This document shows, in pieces, positions 1 to 11,153 of a stretch of 64,000 nt of DNA. The DNA is from Metellina segmentata (lineage: Eukaryota; Arthropoda; Arachnida; Araneae; Tetragnathidae). The position numbers and the translations under genes were made by a program. The stretch covers positions 96,915,172 to 96,979,171 of the forward strand of contig OX375874.1 in assembly GCA_947359465.1 (NCBI GenBank), written 5' to 3'. How positions within the stretch are numbered: the stretch's first letter is position 1; each line of letters opens with the position of its first letter. The notes beneath the pieces were generated by a model that saw only the letters and a list, made by a program, of their open reading frames with translations, searched no databases and was not told the DNA's origin.

Positions 1-46
1 TTTCCCTCTCACCAGTGACGGACCATTCTTCATACACGTCACGGAG
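1..46 (+). CDS. Penultimate coding exon (partial) of a JHBP/group-7-allergen-like protein
   Basis: The window opens inside an exon. Read from base 2 it gives 15 codons ending in FFIHVTE, and it stops at base 46 in phase 0 just before a consensus donor GTGAGT (47-52). The terminal exon at 1527 also starts in phase 0, and the joined reading (a hydrophobic beta-strand-like segment running into VKIEGRGDL) looks like one continuous TULIP-type strand. TTTCCCTCTCACCAG at 1-15 could itself be a splice acceptor, which would make this a 31-nt microexon, but the open frame back to base 2 favours an exon that continues off the left edge. The family assignment rests on the downstream exon. Confidence 0.5.
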
Positions 47-539
47 GTGAGTTTTTCTGCACTTTATTTTCTTTGTGTACACCCCCTGTTATGAAAAGGT
101 AGGTATTTTACTTAAAGGATCAATGCAACGGGCTATTGGCATCGGTCTATCAGACCTTAACCTTTCCGCAGCGTAGCTTATATTTTTTCAATCGTCTCCA
201 GGAACGGCTTTTCTCCTGATTCTCCGAGCCCCCATACCTAATTATCTAACTTGAGCGAAAGGGCTGTGAGTGGCATTTACGACTGACCATTTCCTTTCAT
301 AGTATCGTTTGGCGTGAGAAGAGATATCACCTGACGACCTTCTGCTTTCCCCAAAGCGTTCACACCTCAAGGTCGGCAGGGTAGGAGGCCAACGAACAAA
401 AGAAGGGATCCTCTAGAAAGTCAGCTCGTAAATGTTGATCGATGCCAGCGGTCACTTAAACGGGGGATAACATTCATCGCTACCATGTGTAAGCGATATT
501 TGAGTGGTAACAAAAATCAATCTGACGCATCGTAAAGGT

Positions 540-795
540 TAAGGGAAAGATCCAAGGACAACACTTTGTATTTTTGAACAGGGTCAAATTAACGAGTAAA
601 AAATAAGGGTGAATTGTGTTGATGGGGAAAGAGATTAATTTGAAAGTAATTCATAGAATCTCTCCAAGGGGAATAGAACTTGATTGAAGATATCGAAAAT
701 GAGCTTATAGCCTGGAAATACACTGAATAAATACCTAAATTGGTACTCCACTCTCCCAAACTTCTACATCTCACTAACGTGAGGATATTTGAGGT
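540..795 (-). repeat. Decayed SINE pieces (minus), split by about 155 bp
   Basis: Positions 540-586 match the reverse complement of the SINE 3' body (the segment around GGTTCAAAATTACGAGGTG), and 742-795 match its middle part. The intervening 587-741 resembles 29590-29655, so it is another repeat. A weaker piece of the SINE 3' end lies near 122-150. Confidence 0.5.
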
Positions 796-920
796 ACATA
801 GAGACTAACCTCTGTGGTTGGTTTCAAAGACATGCTACCAAAATAGAGAAAAAAAATATAAAGCGAGAGAGGGTAGTTTTGAATTTACTTCGAACTTGAG
901 CAACACCGCTGGCGATTGGC

Positions 921-1072
921 AGAAGTTTGGAGAGTGAGTACCAGCTCAAGGACCTCGTCATACATGGTTCAAAATTACGAGGTGTTGTCTTTGGATCTTT
1001 CCCTTCGGGATTGATCCCGGATCGTCGTCATTACCCTGTAGTTGTTGCTCCAGTACGACGTGCATTATCTAC
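921..1072 (+). repeat. 5'-truncated SINE copy
   Basis: It carries the conserved body from AGAAGTTTGGAGAGTG through GGTTCAAAATTACGAGGTG to the 3' CAGTACGACGT block, followed by a TACCTA-type tail. The tRNA-like head is missing. Confidence 0.75.
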
Positions 1073-1120
1073 CTAGCTATCTACCTCAAAAGTGAAATGC
1101 TTCCATACTGTTTAATTTTG

Positions 1121-1462
1121 GAACGCGAATGTTGGCGTGACTTCACATTCTCTTGCGAAATAAAAAAGATATTCAATTAAAAATTTTATTTATTTGAAGA
1201 AAATCATATTTTTAGGTATTGATCTATTGTGAAATTTTCTGCAGATTTCATACCCGTTGAAATTTGTTCTCTATCTTTAACGATCTAGGAGATAGAAAAA
1301 AGAACTACATAACTCCAGTTAAAAGTTTTTTTTTTTTTATCGTCTGCTGGAAAATCATTCCTCCGAGAAAAATGAAAACGGAAAAAATAAATTTAGAAAC
1401 TGTGATTCTTTATGCTGTTGCCATTCAAAAGAAAACAATAATAATTAAATTTCATTAAATTT
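1121..1462 (-). repeat. Helitron-H2 internal fragment
   Basis: It shares the H2 interior with 17640-18190 and 43240-43540. Diagnostic blocks are TGAAATTTTCYGCAGATTTC, a CTATCTTTAACGATCTAGGA segment and AACTACATAACTCCAGTTAA. No Helitron terminus is present. Confidence 0.6.
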
Positions 1463-1526
1463 TGGCTTCTTGCCTCAGTTTGTACACGACATTTTTGAAG
1501 TACCCTGTATGTTACTTTTCTTACAG

Positions 1527-1865
1527 GTGAAGATCGAAGGCCGCGGCGACCTCAACTTCACTACAGGAAGCGGTGCAACTCGACTGCACATGAACGATTT
1601 GAAATTGAACCTGACGTTTGGACCGTTGGAAATCGAGTTCAAGAGTCTTCTGGGGGGTGGTAGGTGGACGCAGGTGTTGGTGAAACTCCTGTCAGGACTC
1701 GGGAGGAAACTGTTCATGCACTTCCACCAAGAGGCCATGACTGAGCTCAACAGTGCCCTGCTGAAGCTCATCAACAGCGAGTTGGACAAAGGAACTCTTT
1801 CGGAATTGCTGGACCAAATACCCATGGCTGTGCCTTCGCTTTTATTCGGTTTCGGGAAACTGTAG
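1527..1865 (+). CDS. Terminal exon, JHBP/takeout/mite group-7-allergen-like lipid-binding protein
   Basis: After the acceptor at 1525-1526 the frame stays open for 112 codons (VKIEGRGDL to FGFGKL) and closes with TAG at 1863-1865. The segment DLKLNLTFGPLEIEFKSLLGG followed by an amphipathic helix (VLVKLLSGLGRKLFMHFHQE) and INSELDKGTLSELL matches the pattern of the C-terminal half of JHBP/takeout and mite group-7-allergen proteins: alternating beta strands, a G-P-L-I-F strand, then a long helix with a conserved Asn near the end. These are secreted TULIP-fold lipid carriers that bind hydrophobic ligands in a tunnel. Only the C-terminal ~127 residues (with exon 1-46) are visible, and the N-terminal half with its signal peptide must lie left of the window. 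Codon use is more GC-rich than the flanks, as expected for a real exon. The assignment is from pattern recognition; a BPI/LBP-type relative is the main alternative. Confidence 0.6.
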   Translation: MKIEGRGDLNFTTGSGATRLHMNDLKLNLTFGPLEIEFKSLLGGGRWTQVLVKLLSGLGRKLFMHFHQEAMTELNSALLKLINSELDKGTLSELLDQIPMAVPSLLFGFGKL

Positions 1866-1939
1866 TGTTTTTTATCCATATACTGCTTTTCTGTGAGTTC
1901 TCCCCGAAAGTTCATGTATAGATGGCTATTGTCTTAACT

Positions 1940-1945
1940 AATAAA
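1940..1945 (+). terminator. Polyadenylation signal AATAAA
   Basis: A canonical hexamer lies 75 bp after the TAG stop of the terminal exon. It fits the 3' end of that transcript; cleavage would be expected around 1955-1975. Confidence 0.5.
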
Positions 1946-2520
1946 AAAGTGCAGGGTAGAATGAATCGCCATGATTTAGTCAAAGAGAGTTAAAATTAAG
2001 CTATTTTCTAGTTATATCTTTGGAAGCCAGCCAGAGAATTTTTTTCTTAAATCAGGTTTTATAGTGTTTTTTCCTCAATAGTTCGGTTAACTAAATATCT
2101 TTACCGGGCTTTAAATTTGAATCAATTCTTGAAAAGCATTTTGTTTACCTGTATTGTTTTTGGTATAGCTGTCTCTTCAGTAGAGTAAACTTAGGATTAT
2201 TATTGGGGGCGGCAATTAAGACTTACTTGGGTATTTTTGGAACGGTTAATTTCTTTTATATATATATTTTACTTCTTGTATTATCTGCATACTTCTATTC
2301 CGCTAGCTTTCCTTTGGATGTATATTAGGGTGGGTCATTTTACTTTTTTCTTCTTTTTTAAGGGGCACAGAGACGAAAGGTGCTAAAAATGGTCTCAAAA
2401 CAACATGCAGGAAATATTATTACACTCTTTTAAGTCTAACTGCCACCAGATTGATATAGAAAAGGAACAAACTGTGAACGCCCCGCCCACGTTTCAGTTA
2501 TATCTCCGGCTGCAATAGGG
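1946..2520. other. Intergenic AT-rich DNA
   Basis: No exon, RNA gene or repeat family could be recognised here. Confidence 0.4.
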
Positions 2521-3516
2521 CAAGGTAGTGTTGCGCTCACTTGCGCCATTTTTATCATGGATCGTACTCGTTCATAAAAGAAATGTCCGTTGTTTGGTAA
2601 TACTTAGTTGTTTGGCCCGTTGTGTTGCTTCCAGTGCGACGTTAATTAAAATACCTACCGACTGTTTTTTGGTGGTTCACACACAAGTCATATTAAATGC
2701 AATGTTACCAACCCACGAAGATGTTATGGAGTTTTCTGAGGAACCGGCATAAAAGATAAAACGTCATAATGAAACTAATAAAGAACCCAAGCTAGAGCAA
2801 ACAGAGGACATTGGAAAACAAATTGAAAAAATGTGGACATAATCTTTTATTCCTACTGTCCAACATAAACGAGTGAGAGCGATGTCGAAGGCGTATCATC
2901 TGAAAAAATGCAAAAATCTTTTAAAATCTCACCCTAAAATACCGCACAAGAAATTAGAAGAGTTTCATCATACCAGTAGAGTATTGTTATACATTTCTCC
3001 TACAAGTGTAAGAACATCGACGAGTGGCATTTGTCACAGACACACAAAAAAATACCTGTCGGAGAGAAAAGCTTCCTAATCGACAAACGAACCATAAGAA
3101 GATTGATGATCGGAACCGTAGAGATATTATTACAACGAATAAAATATCGAACGCATTAAAAAGGAAAATTCTAAGGTAAAAATCACAGTTTCAGTCTCAA
3201 AAAGAAAGCACAAAGATGCTTAATGTGTCGACTTCTTCTGAATCTAGTCAATCGGACGGTGACAATGTATTCCAAGCAAGCCTCAACGTCGTCGTGGATT
3301 ATCTGTCTACTGTATATGAACGAATTAACCTTCCTATACACTTATTTTTACATATTGATGTCAGCAAATCGGAACCCGAGACGTTTCCATGGAGAATCGG
3401 CAACAATGAAATGAAAGAATCGGCAATGTGTGAAAGCAGGCCCGTTGTTCGGTTACAACGTATTTCAACCTGAGTTTTTTTTCAAGGTATTTTTCAACTA
3501 GTGTTACCAGCGTCCT

Positions 3517-3688
3517 TGCCTAAGCCATTCGGTGTGTCGCCACATAATTTTGAACCACGGTCAGATGACAAAGCAACATCTGAGCTCGCACCCCACTCTC
3601 CAAACTTCCACATCAACCCAACGTGAGGACTTTCGGCCACAACAGATTTAAGGTGCACCAGCCGCCTCTATACCATACGCTTACCGTA
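3517..3688 (-). repeat. Partial SINE copy (minus), first of a tandem pair
   Basis: It runs from a variant 3' junction (CCTAAGCCATTCGG) through the body to the CTCTATACCATACGCTTAC segment, and then an almost identical unit restarts. The pair therefore looks like a local duplication, not two insertions. Confidence 0.65.
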
Positions 3689-3944
3689 TCCCAGCCTAAG
3701 CCATTCGGTATATCGTCGCGTAATTTTGAACCACGGTCAGATGACGAAGCAACATCTAAGCTGGCACCCCACTCTCCAAACTTCCACAACAACCCAACGT
3801 GAGGACTTTCGGCCACGACAGATTTAAGGTGCACCAGCCGCCTCTATACATACACTTACAAACATCCATGCCCCAACCCGGATTCGAACCAAAAACCATC
3901 CGATCTAGAAGCTAACACCTTAGCCACTATACCGTTTGGTCGGC
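3689..3944 (-). repeat. SINE copy (minus) with tRNA-like head
   Basis: It shares the CCTAAGCCATTCGG junction with the preceding unit and continues into the tRNA-derived head. The B-box-like GGTTCGAATCC (mutated) is at about 3882-3893, and the A-box-like TAGTGGCTAAGG region is near 3924-3936. Confidence 0.7.
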
Positions 3945-4690
3945 TGTTCAAGGTTCAACAGACCAAACATACTTGTACATAATATTTTCTCAGCGGTTTC
4001 CACAGGCATATCTTCTAAAGATTTTTATAAACAAATCGTCAGGCAAAATGTCTCATGCCCGAAGTCTAACTCGTGCGAATAGAATTCTACGTTTGTACGT
4101 TTCGATGGATTCTCCTCATGAAAACTTAGTAATTTTTGTAACGTTTGTCGTCAAGGCTTACGCTCCAACCTGGTTTGCTTTCAAAATTCATCGTTCCTGT
4201 AAAAGATGGAACACGGCAGCTGTTCAAACATCGCTGTAACTAGATATTTGCCCACAGAACTGAGAGCCCAAATAGATAATTTTAAAACAAAGAAACAGAC
4301 ACCCTGAAAATTTATTGAAAGCAATGCTGATCGACTCTGAATTACACAACCTGTCACATTTTGAAAGCCCGCAGCATTCAGGAAAATAGACTCCGACTGT
4401 TTCAACTACCTACTTTAAAATTGGATCCATCAACTTACACCGATCTCATTGACTGGTAGGAGAATACACCTGGTCCACCAATATTGAAATCAATACCTGG
4501 CGAAGATATCCGACTGTTGCCCCAAAAGCAAAATTGTCTTTACTGCGCCTGCCATGTTGCGCACAAGCTGTTGAAAGGGCGGTTAAGCCTTGTGACAGAA
4601 GCTTCAGCCACAATGAGCAAAAAATCTGAGAGAGAATGCTTCATAAAAAAACAAATAGTTTCGAAAAGCCATCCCGAAATTCGATAGCAA

Positions 4691-5484
4691 AAAGCATTTT
4701 CACGCTTTATGAAATATTAAAAAATATATATCAATGTGATTTTTTAAGAACTTTTTTTTGTAATAAATAAATGTTACTCATACAATTGCAAATTTGTATT
4801 ACAGATACATATTTTCAACCTTTTTTAACTTTGCTGTAATAACTCATCGAAAAGAAGTTTTTTTCTTCAAAATGTGTACTATCAAACGTCAATCCGGAGG
4901 CAGAATGGGATATCATGCGATGATATCTCATTCTCATAAAATGTTATATATGAGCTAAAAACATCATTTGGCACTCTTTTCTTGCTGTGTCGGATAGAAA
5001 TCAGAAAAAAAAAAAGCGGGGGGTGGGGGGGCGGAGCTCCCTAGTATATCAAATTGTGTATATTATAAGGGTAGCAATCTCAACCGTTACATCTGGCTCC
5101 CTTCTCTGTCGTCTTCCAAACGGCCTCTGCGTAGATTTTAAAATCGCAAAAGTCAAAGACCAATCATAGATCAGTCTGGAAGAACACCGCATCGAATTTA
5201 TTTACTAAGCAATTTAAAAAATAATTATAAAATAAGAAAGAGTTCATTCTTAGGTTTCCAATGATGTTTTCAAATTTAAAAACTAATAGTATTAAGCTAT
5301 AAATATAAAATTTTAACAAAAAACAACGAAAAATTCCGAAAATGATGATGAAAAATGATTAACTTTTAATTACATCGAAGTTATTTACTAACCAATTTAA
5401 AAATAATTATACTATACAAAATAGTACATTCTAAGGTTTATTGTTTTTATTAAAATTAAAAAACTAGTAGTAATAAGCTATATA
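4691..5484. repeat. AT-rich DNA with a diverged direct repeat
   Basis: About 5190-5325 and 5374-5484 are two diverged direct copies (ATCGAATTTATTTACTAA...AATAAGCTATA). The second continues at 6904 beyond the Tc1-like element (GACAGTTTTAACAAACAAAT), so the transposon split it. No gene is seen in 4691-5190. Confidence 0.5.
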
Positions 5485-6901
5485 CACTGCTGTTTGTAAA
5501 AAATGCAAAACCTTGAAGGAATCATCCGAATGAAATGAAATTTGCAGCAAATGTCAACTATAGGATGTTATGCAAAGTAGTAAAGTTTCAGAGCCACCAC
5601 GCATGCGTGGTGTGAGCAGCGCCCTCTTAACTGATGCTAAAAGCGTATAAATAGAGGGCTGTAGCGGGACGTTGAAAATAGTGCATGGTTATGTTTTAGT
5701 GGCGAACGTTTAGTGAGACCTAACTATGCCTCCACGACGAAATAGGGTGAAATTTCAACAACTTACGGAGTTTAAACGGGGGAGAATCATCGGCCTTCGT
5801 GTAGGAGGATTTTCCTATCGCGCAATAGCAGCTCGTGTGCAGCGGAACAGTTCCACAGTGATACGAGTTTGATGTAGTGGACCGACGAGAACCGGACAAC
5901 TCGAAAAACTGGGAGTGGACGACGGAAGGTGACGTCAGCGCGCGGTGATAGACACCTGGTCCACATGGCAGTGAATGACGGTACGGCTTCCTCCAGGCAG
6001 TTGCCAGCACTTTGGTCTACTGCTACAGGTGTAATAATGTCGGCTTCGTCAATTCGCCGACGTCTGCTGCACCGTAAACTGCGTGCAAGGATTCATTTAT
6101 ACAGGATCCCCCTCACGCCAAACCATCGACAGTGGGCTCATGAGCATAGAGCCTGGCGGGCTGACTGGCAACAAGTTGTCTTTTCTGACGAATCCCACTT
6201 TAATTTGTGGAACCATGATGGTCGCATTCGTGTTAGACGCTATGCCGGTGAACGCTGCCTTCCAGAGTGCGTTATCGAACGTCATGGTGGCCGAACACCC
6301 GGAATTATGGTCTAAGGTACGATTTCGTATCATTGACGATCTCAGCTGCTACGAATTGAGGGTAATCTAAATAGCAACAGGTACGTCCGTGAAGTGCTAG
6401 AGCCCGAAGTCGTTCCCTTCTTTCAAGGCATCCCTGGAGCTATTTTTCAACAGGATAATGCACGCCCACATGTTGCAAGGAATGTTCGATACTTCTTTTA
6501 AGCCTAACACATGTAACTTCTTCCTCGGCCTGCCGGCTTATTCGCTTATTCGCCGGATATGTCGCCTATTGAGCACGTGTGGGATTTGGTTGGTCGGCCT
6601 CTCGCTCGTGATCCGCTTCCTACAGCTTCAAAAGACGAACTTTGGGTGCGCATACAAACAATATGGAATTCTCTTCCACAAGCAGACATTCAACATCTGT
6701 TTCACTCCATGCCACGTCGTATAGCAGCATTTATTGCAGCGCGTGGTGGCTACACCAAATACTGATTTGGAGCACTTAATATTGTTTTTTTGCTTTGAAA
6801 ATTTATTCGTTTATTTGTACTAATACAAGCCGTTTGTGTGTTAAATTTCATTTAATTCTGATGACTCCTTCATAGTGTTGCATTTTTTACAAACAGCAGT
6901 A
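5485..6901 (+). mobile_element. Tc1-like DNA transposon, inactive, about 1.4 kb
   Basis: The left end CACTGCTGTTTGTAAAAAAT is matched in inverted orientation at 6875-6901, and homology between the subterminal regions extends to about 60 bp. TA dinucleotides flank both ends (5483-5484 and 6902-6903). Excising the element and one TA re-creates the interrupted direct repeat AAGCTATAGATATG, which confirms the boundaries. It contains a broken transposase gene. Confidence 0.85.
5726..6765 (+). pseudogene. Tc1-like transposase (DD34E), frameshifted
   Basis: The ATG at 5726 opens MPPRRNRVKFQQLTEFKRGR and a helix-turn-helix (YRAIAARVQRNSSTVIRV), then hits TGA at 5870-5872. The catalytic region continues in other frames: FSDESHFNLWNHDGR (first Asp) at about 6180-6225, FQQDNARPHVA (second Asp) at about 6440-6475, and SPIEHVWDLVG (the Glu) from 6559, ending with GGYTKY and TAA at 6763-6765. 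It normally cuts and pastes DNA at TA sites. At least two frame changes plus the early stop make it non-functional. Size and layout are otherwise those of a full-length Tc1 transposase of about 340 residues. Confidence 0.85.
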
Positions 6902-6903
6902 TA

Positions 6904-7450
6904 GATATGACAGTTTTAACAAACAAATATCGAAAATGTCCCGATTTTTCTCGAATTAAAAAAAATATCAGGAACCAAATTCAAATTTCCTAAAAAACTC
7001 GACGACGTGCAAAAATTTACGTTTATAAGTACTCTAACAAAAATCACGGCTTAAGACTGAAAGTTTGTACGTCTTTTGCTCACTCGCGTTCCAAATTTCG
7101 CTCTGTTCAACTTTGACACTTAATGCAACCTAAACTAAAAACCTCATTAGTAAAAAACCTTCTTCATCATGTTCTCTGTACAATTGTGAACAAACCACGT
7201 TAATTTCGTAATTTTCTGTTCAATGTTTTCTCGGAAAACCGTCTAAGAATTGAGCGAAAAAAGTGAGTTTTCAATCCTGCATCAGCGGTGGCGACAGTAC
7301 CTTTTTTTAATGTAGAGACATTTTGCGTCTAGCAAATGTTAATCAGTTCCATTTTAGATAAAGTAATTTTAAGCAATGTTGTTTTATTGTATCATACATG
7401 AGAAACACATTGTTTGGTTTAACAACAAATTACTTGAGGACAGTCTTGAA
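6904..7450. other. Non-coding, rest of the interrupted direct repeat and AT-rich DNA
   Basis: 6904-6960 continues the repeat split by the Tc1 element. A short stretch at 7270-7325 (GATGCAGG/GGCGACAGTA-like) is echoed at 10255-10305. No gene is seen. Confidence 0.35.
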
Positions 7451-7453
7451 ATA

Positions 7454-7520
7454 CACTAAAACCCTGGTAATTCAACCCCCCTCCCGTTAATTCGAGAGTT
7501 TGGTTAATTCGAACCTACTG
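7454..7520. repeat. Solo pogo/Tigger-like terminal repeat
   Basis: CACTAAAACCCTGGTAATTC followed by repeated GTTAATTCGA motifs resembles the TIR of pogo/Tigger elements (CAGT...GTTAATTCGAA). No partner end was found nearby. Confidence 0.35.
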
Positions 7521-7651
7521 TTTTTAAAAGTTGTAAAACAAAATACAGTGAATCTGTAACAACATAATATATTAACATTAGGCTAATTCCATGCGTGACT
7601 CACACTACAAGTGAGCTACACTTGAATCTTAAAGCTACCATAAAAAAATTA

Positions 7652-9245
7652 TCTATATAAATAAGAATGGAGTGTTTGTTTGTACATTCAATATTTTCGA
7701 CCCATTTCAAGTTTTCTATCCGTTTTGGACCCTTCTGATGCCGAATCCGCCTTTTTTTCTTTTGGTGTCTGTCTGTCCGTCTGTCTGTCTGTATGTATGT
7801 TGTGCCCTATACACGTCCACGCGGTTTAAGATATTTTCATGAAAATTTGCATACAGTGAGTACTTATCTTCATTTAGTGAGTGGCATTGGTTGCGAAAGT
7901 CTGTCTGTCCGTCTTTCTGTTCTATGCTCGATTTTGTGTTTGTGTAGACATCACATGAATTGTATTCCAGATATTTGATTGCATTGTATTTTATTTTATA
8001 CATTATCTATTAGTTTAGTGAACGCAATATTAAACATTTCTTTATTGTTATATTTAGTTGAGTTTCATGCTAAAACACCTGAGTAAGTATACTTAAATCA
8101 ACCATAATTTGGTAGGTTTGGAAAAATTGGAATGTCTATTGAATATTACGATTACTTCGATTGCTTTACCAGTACTGCTGAAAAAGTAATTATTCTTCAA
8201 AATTTTTTTTTTTTTATGGAATTTCATCTCTGATACTTCATTTACTTCGAGTCTTATTTTTATTCTTTGCGCAATGAAAACGATTTCCGAATATTTGGGA
8301 CAGACGATATTTTTCAATGAAACGAGAATGAACAAGATCGCGCGAGCAGTGATATTTTTTCTGGTTCTTTCGCTCTGAATTAATTTCACATTTCTAAATT
8401 TTGTACACTTTTAGTTGTAAGTTGTGGCAACTGTGCGAGATCAAGAGATAAAATTGAATCACAATATAATATATCTTTAGAACAATTTTTTGCGACTTCT
8501 TTTATTTTGTTTTACTTCGCTGTTTCCAGTTTTAAATATTTATTATTTTAATAAATGTGTTTTCCTTCTCATCACACGCAACAGCACCACAAAGTATTAG
8601 ACTTAAAAATGTTAGGTAAGTCAGTATAAATTTTCAGTAAATTTTAAGTGTAGTTATGCCATTATTGAAAGAATAATGCCGTTATTTAAAGAATAATGCC
8701 GTTATTTAAAGAATAATGCCGTTATTGAAAGAATAATAATGTTTATTAATCCAAACTGGAACTTTTTCCAACATTAAAAAATTCGTTGTAATAATGACAG
8801 GAGAAGATTGCAAAAATTCACAATGTCGCATACCGGAGGCAAGAGTTCCACAAGTAAAAAAATATTGTTTTGTTGACTATGAGTGCGAGAGCACTCGCCG
8901 TAAATCGTAATTTTAATTAATTGAGTTGAACATGAAAAGAACTTAAGAAAGGGAATTCCAAATCTTCCTATAAATCGTCTTTTATAGTAGTAACCTTAGT
9001 ATCACCTTTCGTCATTTTGTAGCTTTGTCATACAGCAATTGTGCGATGTATGTGAAATGTATTACATGAATGGATATGCATGTGTAGGATTTGTGTCCAA
9101 AGTAAGTTGTAGAAAATATAAAGATGGCGAAAGATGTTAAAATAAATTTTTATTCTACAAAAAACGTAAGTCATTATATATTTTGATTATCTCTTCAATC
9201 TAGAGTAAACCAATTCAAACCGAGTAAGGTCGGGTATTTTGCTAG
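7652..9245 (+). mobile_element. Non-autonomous Helitron, family H1 copy A
   Basis: It starts TCTATATAAATAAGAATGG after an A (7651) and ends GGTCGGGTATTTTGCTAG before a T (9246), the A^T insertion and TC...CTRR signature of Helitrons. A short stem (CCGA/TCGG) precedes the CTAG by about 10 nt. The whole 1.59-kb unit is repeated at 11891-13586. There is no Rep/helicase coding capacity, so it would need an autonomous partner. Inside are a GAGTGC/GCACTC hairpin (8881-8896) and a 20-bp tandem array (8660-8745). Confidence 0.85.
8660..8745 (+). repeat. 20-bp tandem repeat in Helitron H1-A, about 4 units
   Basis: The unit is close to AATAATGCCGTTATTTAAAG. The same array is expanded to about nine units in copy B. 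Confidence 0.85.
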
Positions 9246-10580
9246 TTATTACAATAAAATGAGATTTGCAACTTGTTTTACTTTAGTAAAGGTTTAATTT
9301 ATACATATTAGTTACTAAATTTCATTTATCTTACTGGGTATTCTCTGTACATGGGGAAAACTGAGCTGTGACCCACACTATATGAAAAGGAAGTGATACT
9401 TTGATTAAGTACAAAAACTCTTGTTTCTTCCTCTGTTGATTATCAAAAAAATTTTGTTTTAAAATTATTGTTACTTCCAATAATTGTACTTTAATAGCAG
9501 ATTATTAATAGATTAATTAAATATATAATTAATTTAAACATGACATTTTGTTTGTGACTCACACTACATGGCAAATGTGACCCATGCTATACTTCACAAA
9601 AACATTTTTACGGACAATTGAAACACTAAGAAAACATACATTAGAAACATTTTTATTGGCAGTTGAAACACTAAGGAAACATACATTAGAAACATTTTTC
9701 TTAATATTGAATAGTAAAATATAGAAAACATATTATCCCATGTTTAAGTCATTGAACTTAACATTTAAAAATGTTTAGTGCATTCGTTTATCAAATGCTG
9801 GTTCAGGGAGTCTATTTGCTGAATGATCACTAAAATCAATTTCAGATATGTCCTGTTTCAGGCCAAGATAATTTTAAAGTGTCTTTATGAAAGCGCAAAA
9901 ATTGAATTGTGAGTGTGATTGATATGAACGCACTTTCTTCCATGTGGATATAAACTCTACTTGTGATTCCGGGTATTGCCAAATTCTAAAACATAAACTT
10001 TGTGTCCACTTTTGAATACAGAAGTTTGACCTATTAAGTACATAATTTTTTAGAAAAAAGGAATGAAAATCTAATTTTAAAATTCTGTGTTATGGTGTAC
10101 TTTGGCATGGAATTAGCCATTATTGAAACAAAAAACATCATTGGTAAGAATGCACATACGTTTAGATATTTAGATTGTCATTAAATTAAAAATAATAGTA
10201 AAATAGTCACTATAACTTCATGAACTATTACATTTGGACAAAATTAGTCAACGATTTTTCGATCCTGCGGCGACGGTAATTTTTTTTTAATATAGAGAGA
10301 TTTTTCCAACATATTCTCGACTTATTTTTGACTACCCATATTATCTGTCCGAATCACTGCACGAGATTTTTCCGAGCAATGATGTAGTATTGGTTTTTCC
10401 TCACAACTCACATGACTAAAGAGCCCCATTTATTGGTTAACAGAATCACATAAAGCAGTGGTAGCCAAAATGATCGATATCGACCCCCAGGGCCGATATA
10501 ACATTGTAAGGGGACTATAGAAAAATATTGCGCATTGTCCGGGTAACATGATCTAAATTAAGTTTTATATATTTCTAGCA
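9246..10580. other. Non-coding AT-rich DNA
   Basis: A 45-bp unit (ACATTTTTAYKGRCARTTGA...) is tandemly doubled at about 9601-9690. The motif GTGACYCACACTAYATG recurs at about 9370 and 9555, and a variant occurs near 7594. No exon is recognisable. Confidence 0.35.
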
Positions 10581-10589
10581 GTACCCACA

Positions 10590-10640
10590 CACACACACAC
10601 ATACGGCGTTGCCCGTAACAAAGTTATGCTTTTAAAAAGT
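10590..10640 (-). repeat. Short Helitron-H2 3'-end-like fragment after a (CA)n tract
   Basis: An ACACAC microsatellite is followed by ACGGCGTTGCCCGTAACA, the subterminal sequence of family H2. Confidence 0.4.
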
Positions 10641-11002
10641 CAACCTAACCGATTCCAACAAAACAAAATTAAACAGTAGTAAACAAAAAAAATTGCAAAA
10701 ATTATAAAAATTTAATATTGCTATGCCCTCATAAAGTCTTAAAGCTAAAGAAAAAAAGCAAGAAAGTTAATCTTTTAAAAAGACTTAACGTAAAACTAAA
10801 TTAAACTGTAGTAAGTTATGCTTTTATAAAAGCAAGAAACTATACAACCTGAAAAGAGTGACTGTACAGGGCGCCGTGACTAAAAAAAAAAATAGTACCG
10901 TAAATTCTTCCAATTTACAATCCGTTAGGAATTGAGAAGAAAAAACCCAAAAGATCCAATAAAATCAAAGCAGAATCGGAAACCTCTCTCTTCCAACCCC
11001 AG
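10641..11002. other. Non-coding AT-rich DNA
   Basis: Internal short repeats of the AAAGTTATGCTTTT/AACTAAATTAAACTGTAGTA type are present. No gene is seen. Confidence 0.3.
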
Positions 11003-11138
11003 TCCTTCGTCATCTGATCGTGGTTCACCATTACGAGGTGTTGTCCTCGAATCTTTCCCTTAGGGGATTGATCCCGAGTCGTCGTCAATAGCCCATTGTG
11101 TTGATGTAGTACGACGTTTATTAAAAAAAATTACCAAA
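11003..11138 (+). repeat. 5'-truncated SINE copy
   Basis: It carries the 3' half of the SINE body (CCTTCGTCATCTGATCGTGG to the TACGACGTTTATT block) with an ATTACC tail. Confidence 0.75.
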
Positions 11139-11153
11139 CCAACCCAAGTCCAG

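Larger units (their letters stand above)
47..1526 (+). other. Intron of the left-hand gene, filled with repeat debris
   Basis: It is bounded by GTGAGT (47-52) and a pyrimidine-rich acceptor ending TTCTTACAG (1518-1526). Inside are decayed SINE pieces and a Helitron-H2 fragment, listed separately. No further exon is evident. Confidence 0.5.
2528..4690 (+). pseudogene. Decayed coding debris, probably of a transposable-element protein
   Basis: Short plus-strand open stretches in changing frames (2528-2752, 2873-3079, 3216-3473, 4484-4687) are separated by stops, and the block is interrupted by SINE copies at 3517-3944. The only recognisable part is 4545-4687. One frame there reads CAQAVERAVK and, after a frameshift, the next reads LVTEASATMSKKSERECFIKKQIVS. 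This resembles a conserved C-terminal block (CHxQxVERxVKLVTEAS...G.IR..L.SR) seen in uncharacterised TE-like proteins of arthropods and cnidarians. At least one frameshift breaks the block. The function of that family is not known to me, and linking the upstream pieces to the same gene is inference. Confidence 0.35.

Noticed and set aside
1..15. TTTCCCTCTCACCAG as a splice acceptor making a 31-nt microexon at 16-46
   Set aside because: The frame is open to base 2 and joins in phase with the terminal exon, so a longer exon continuing left is preferred, though the microexon cannot be excluded.
8612..8620. AG|GTAAGT in Helitron H1 as a splice site
   Set aside because: No pyrimidine tract or open frame; it is repeated in both Helitron copies as part of the TE sequence.
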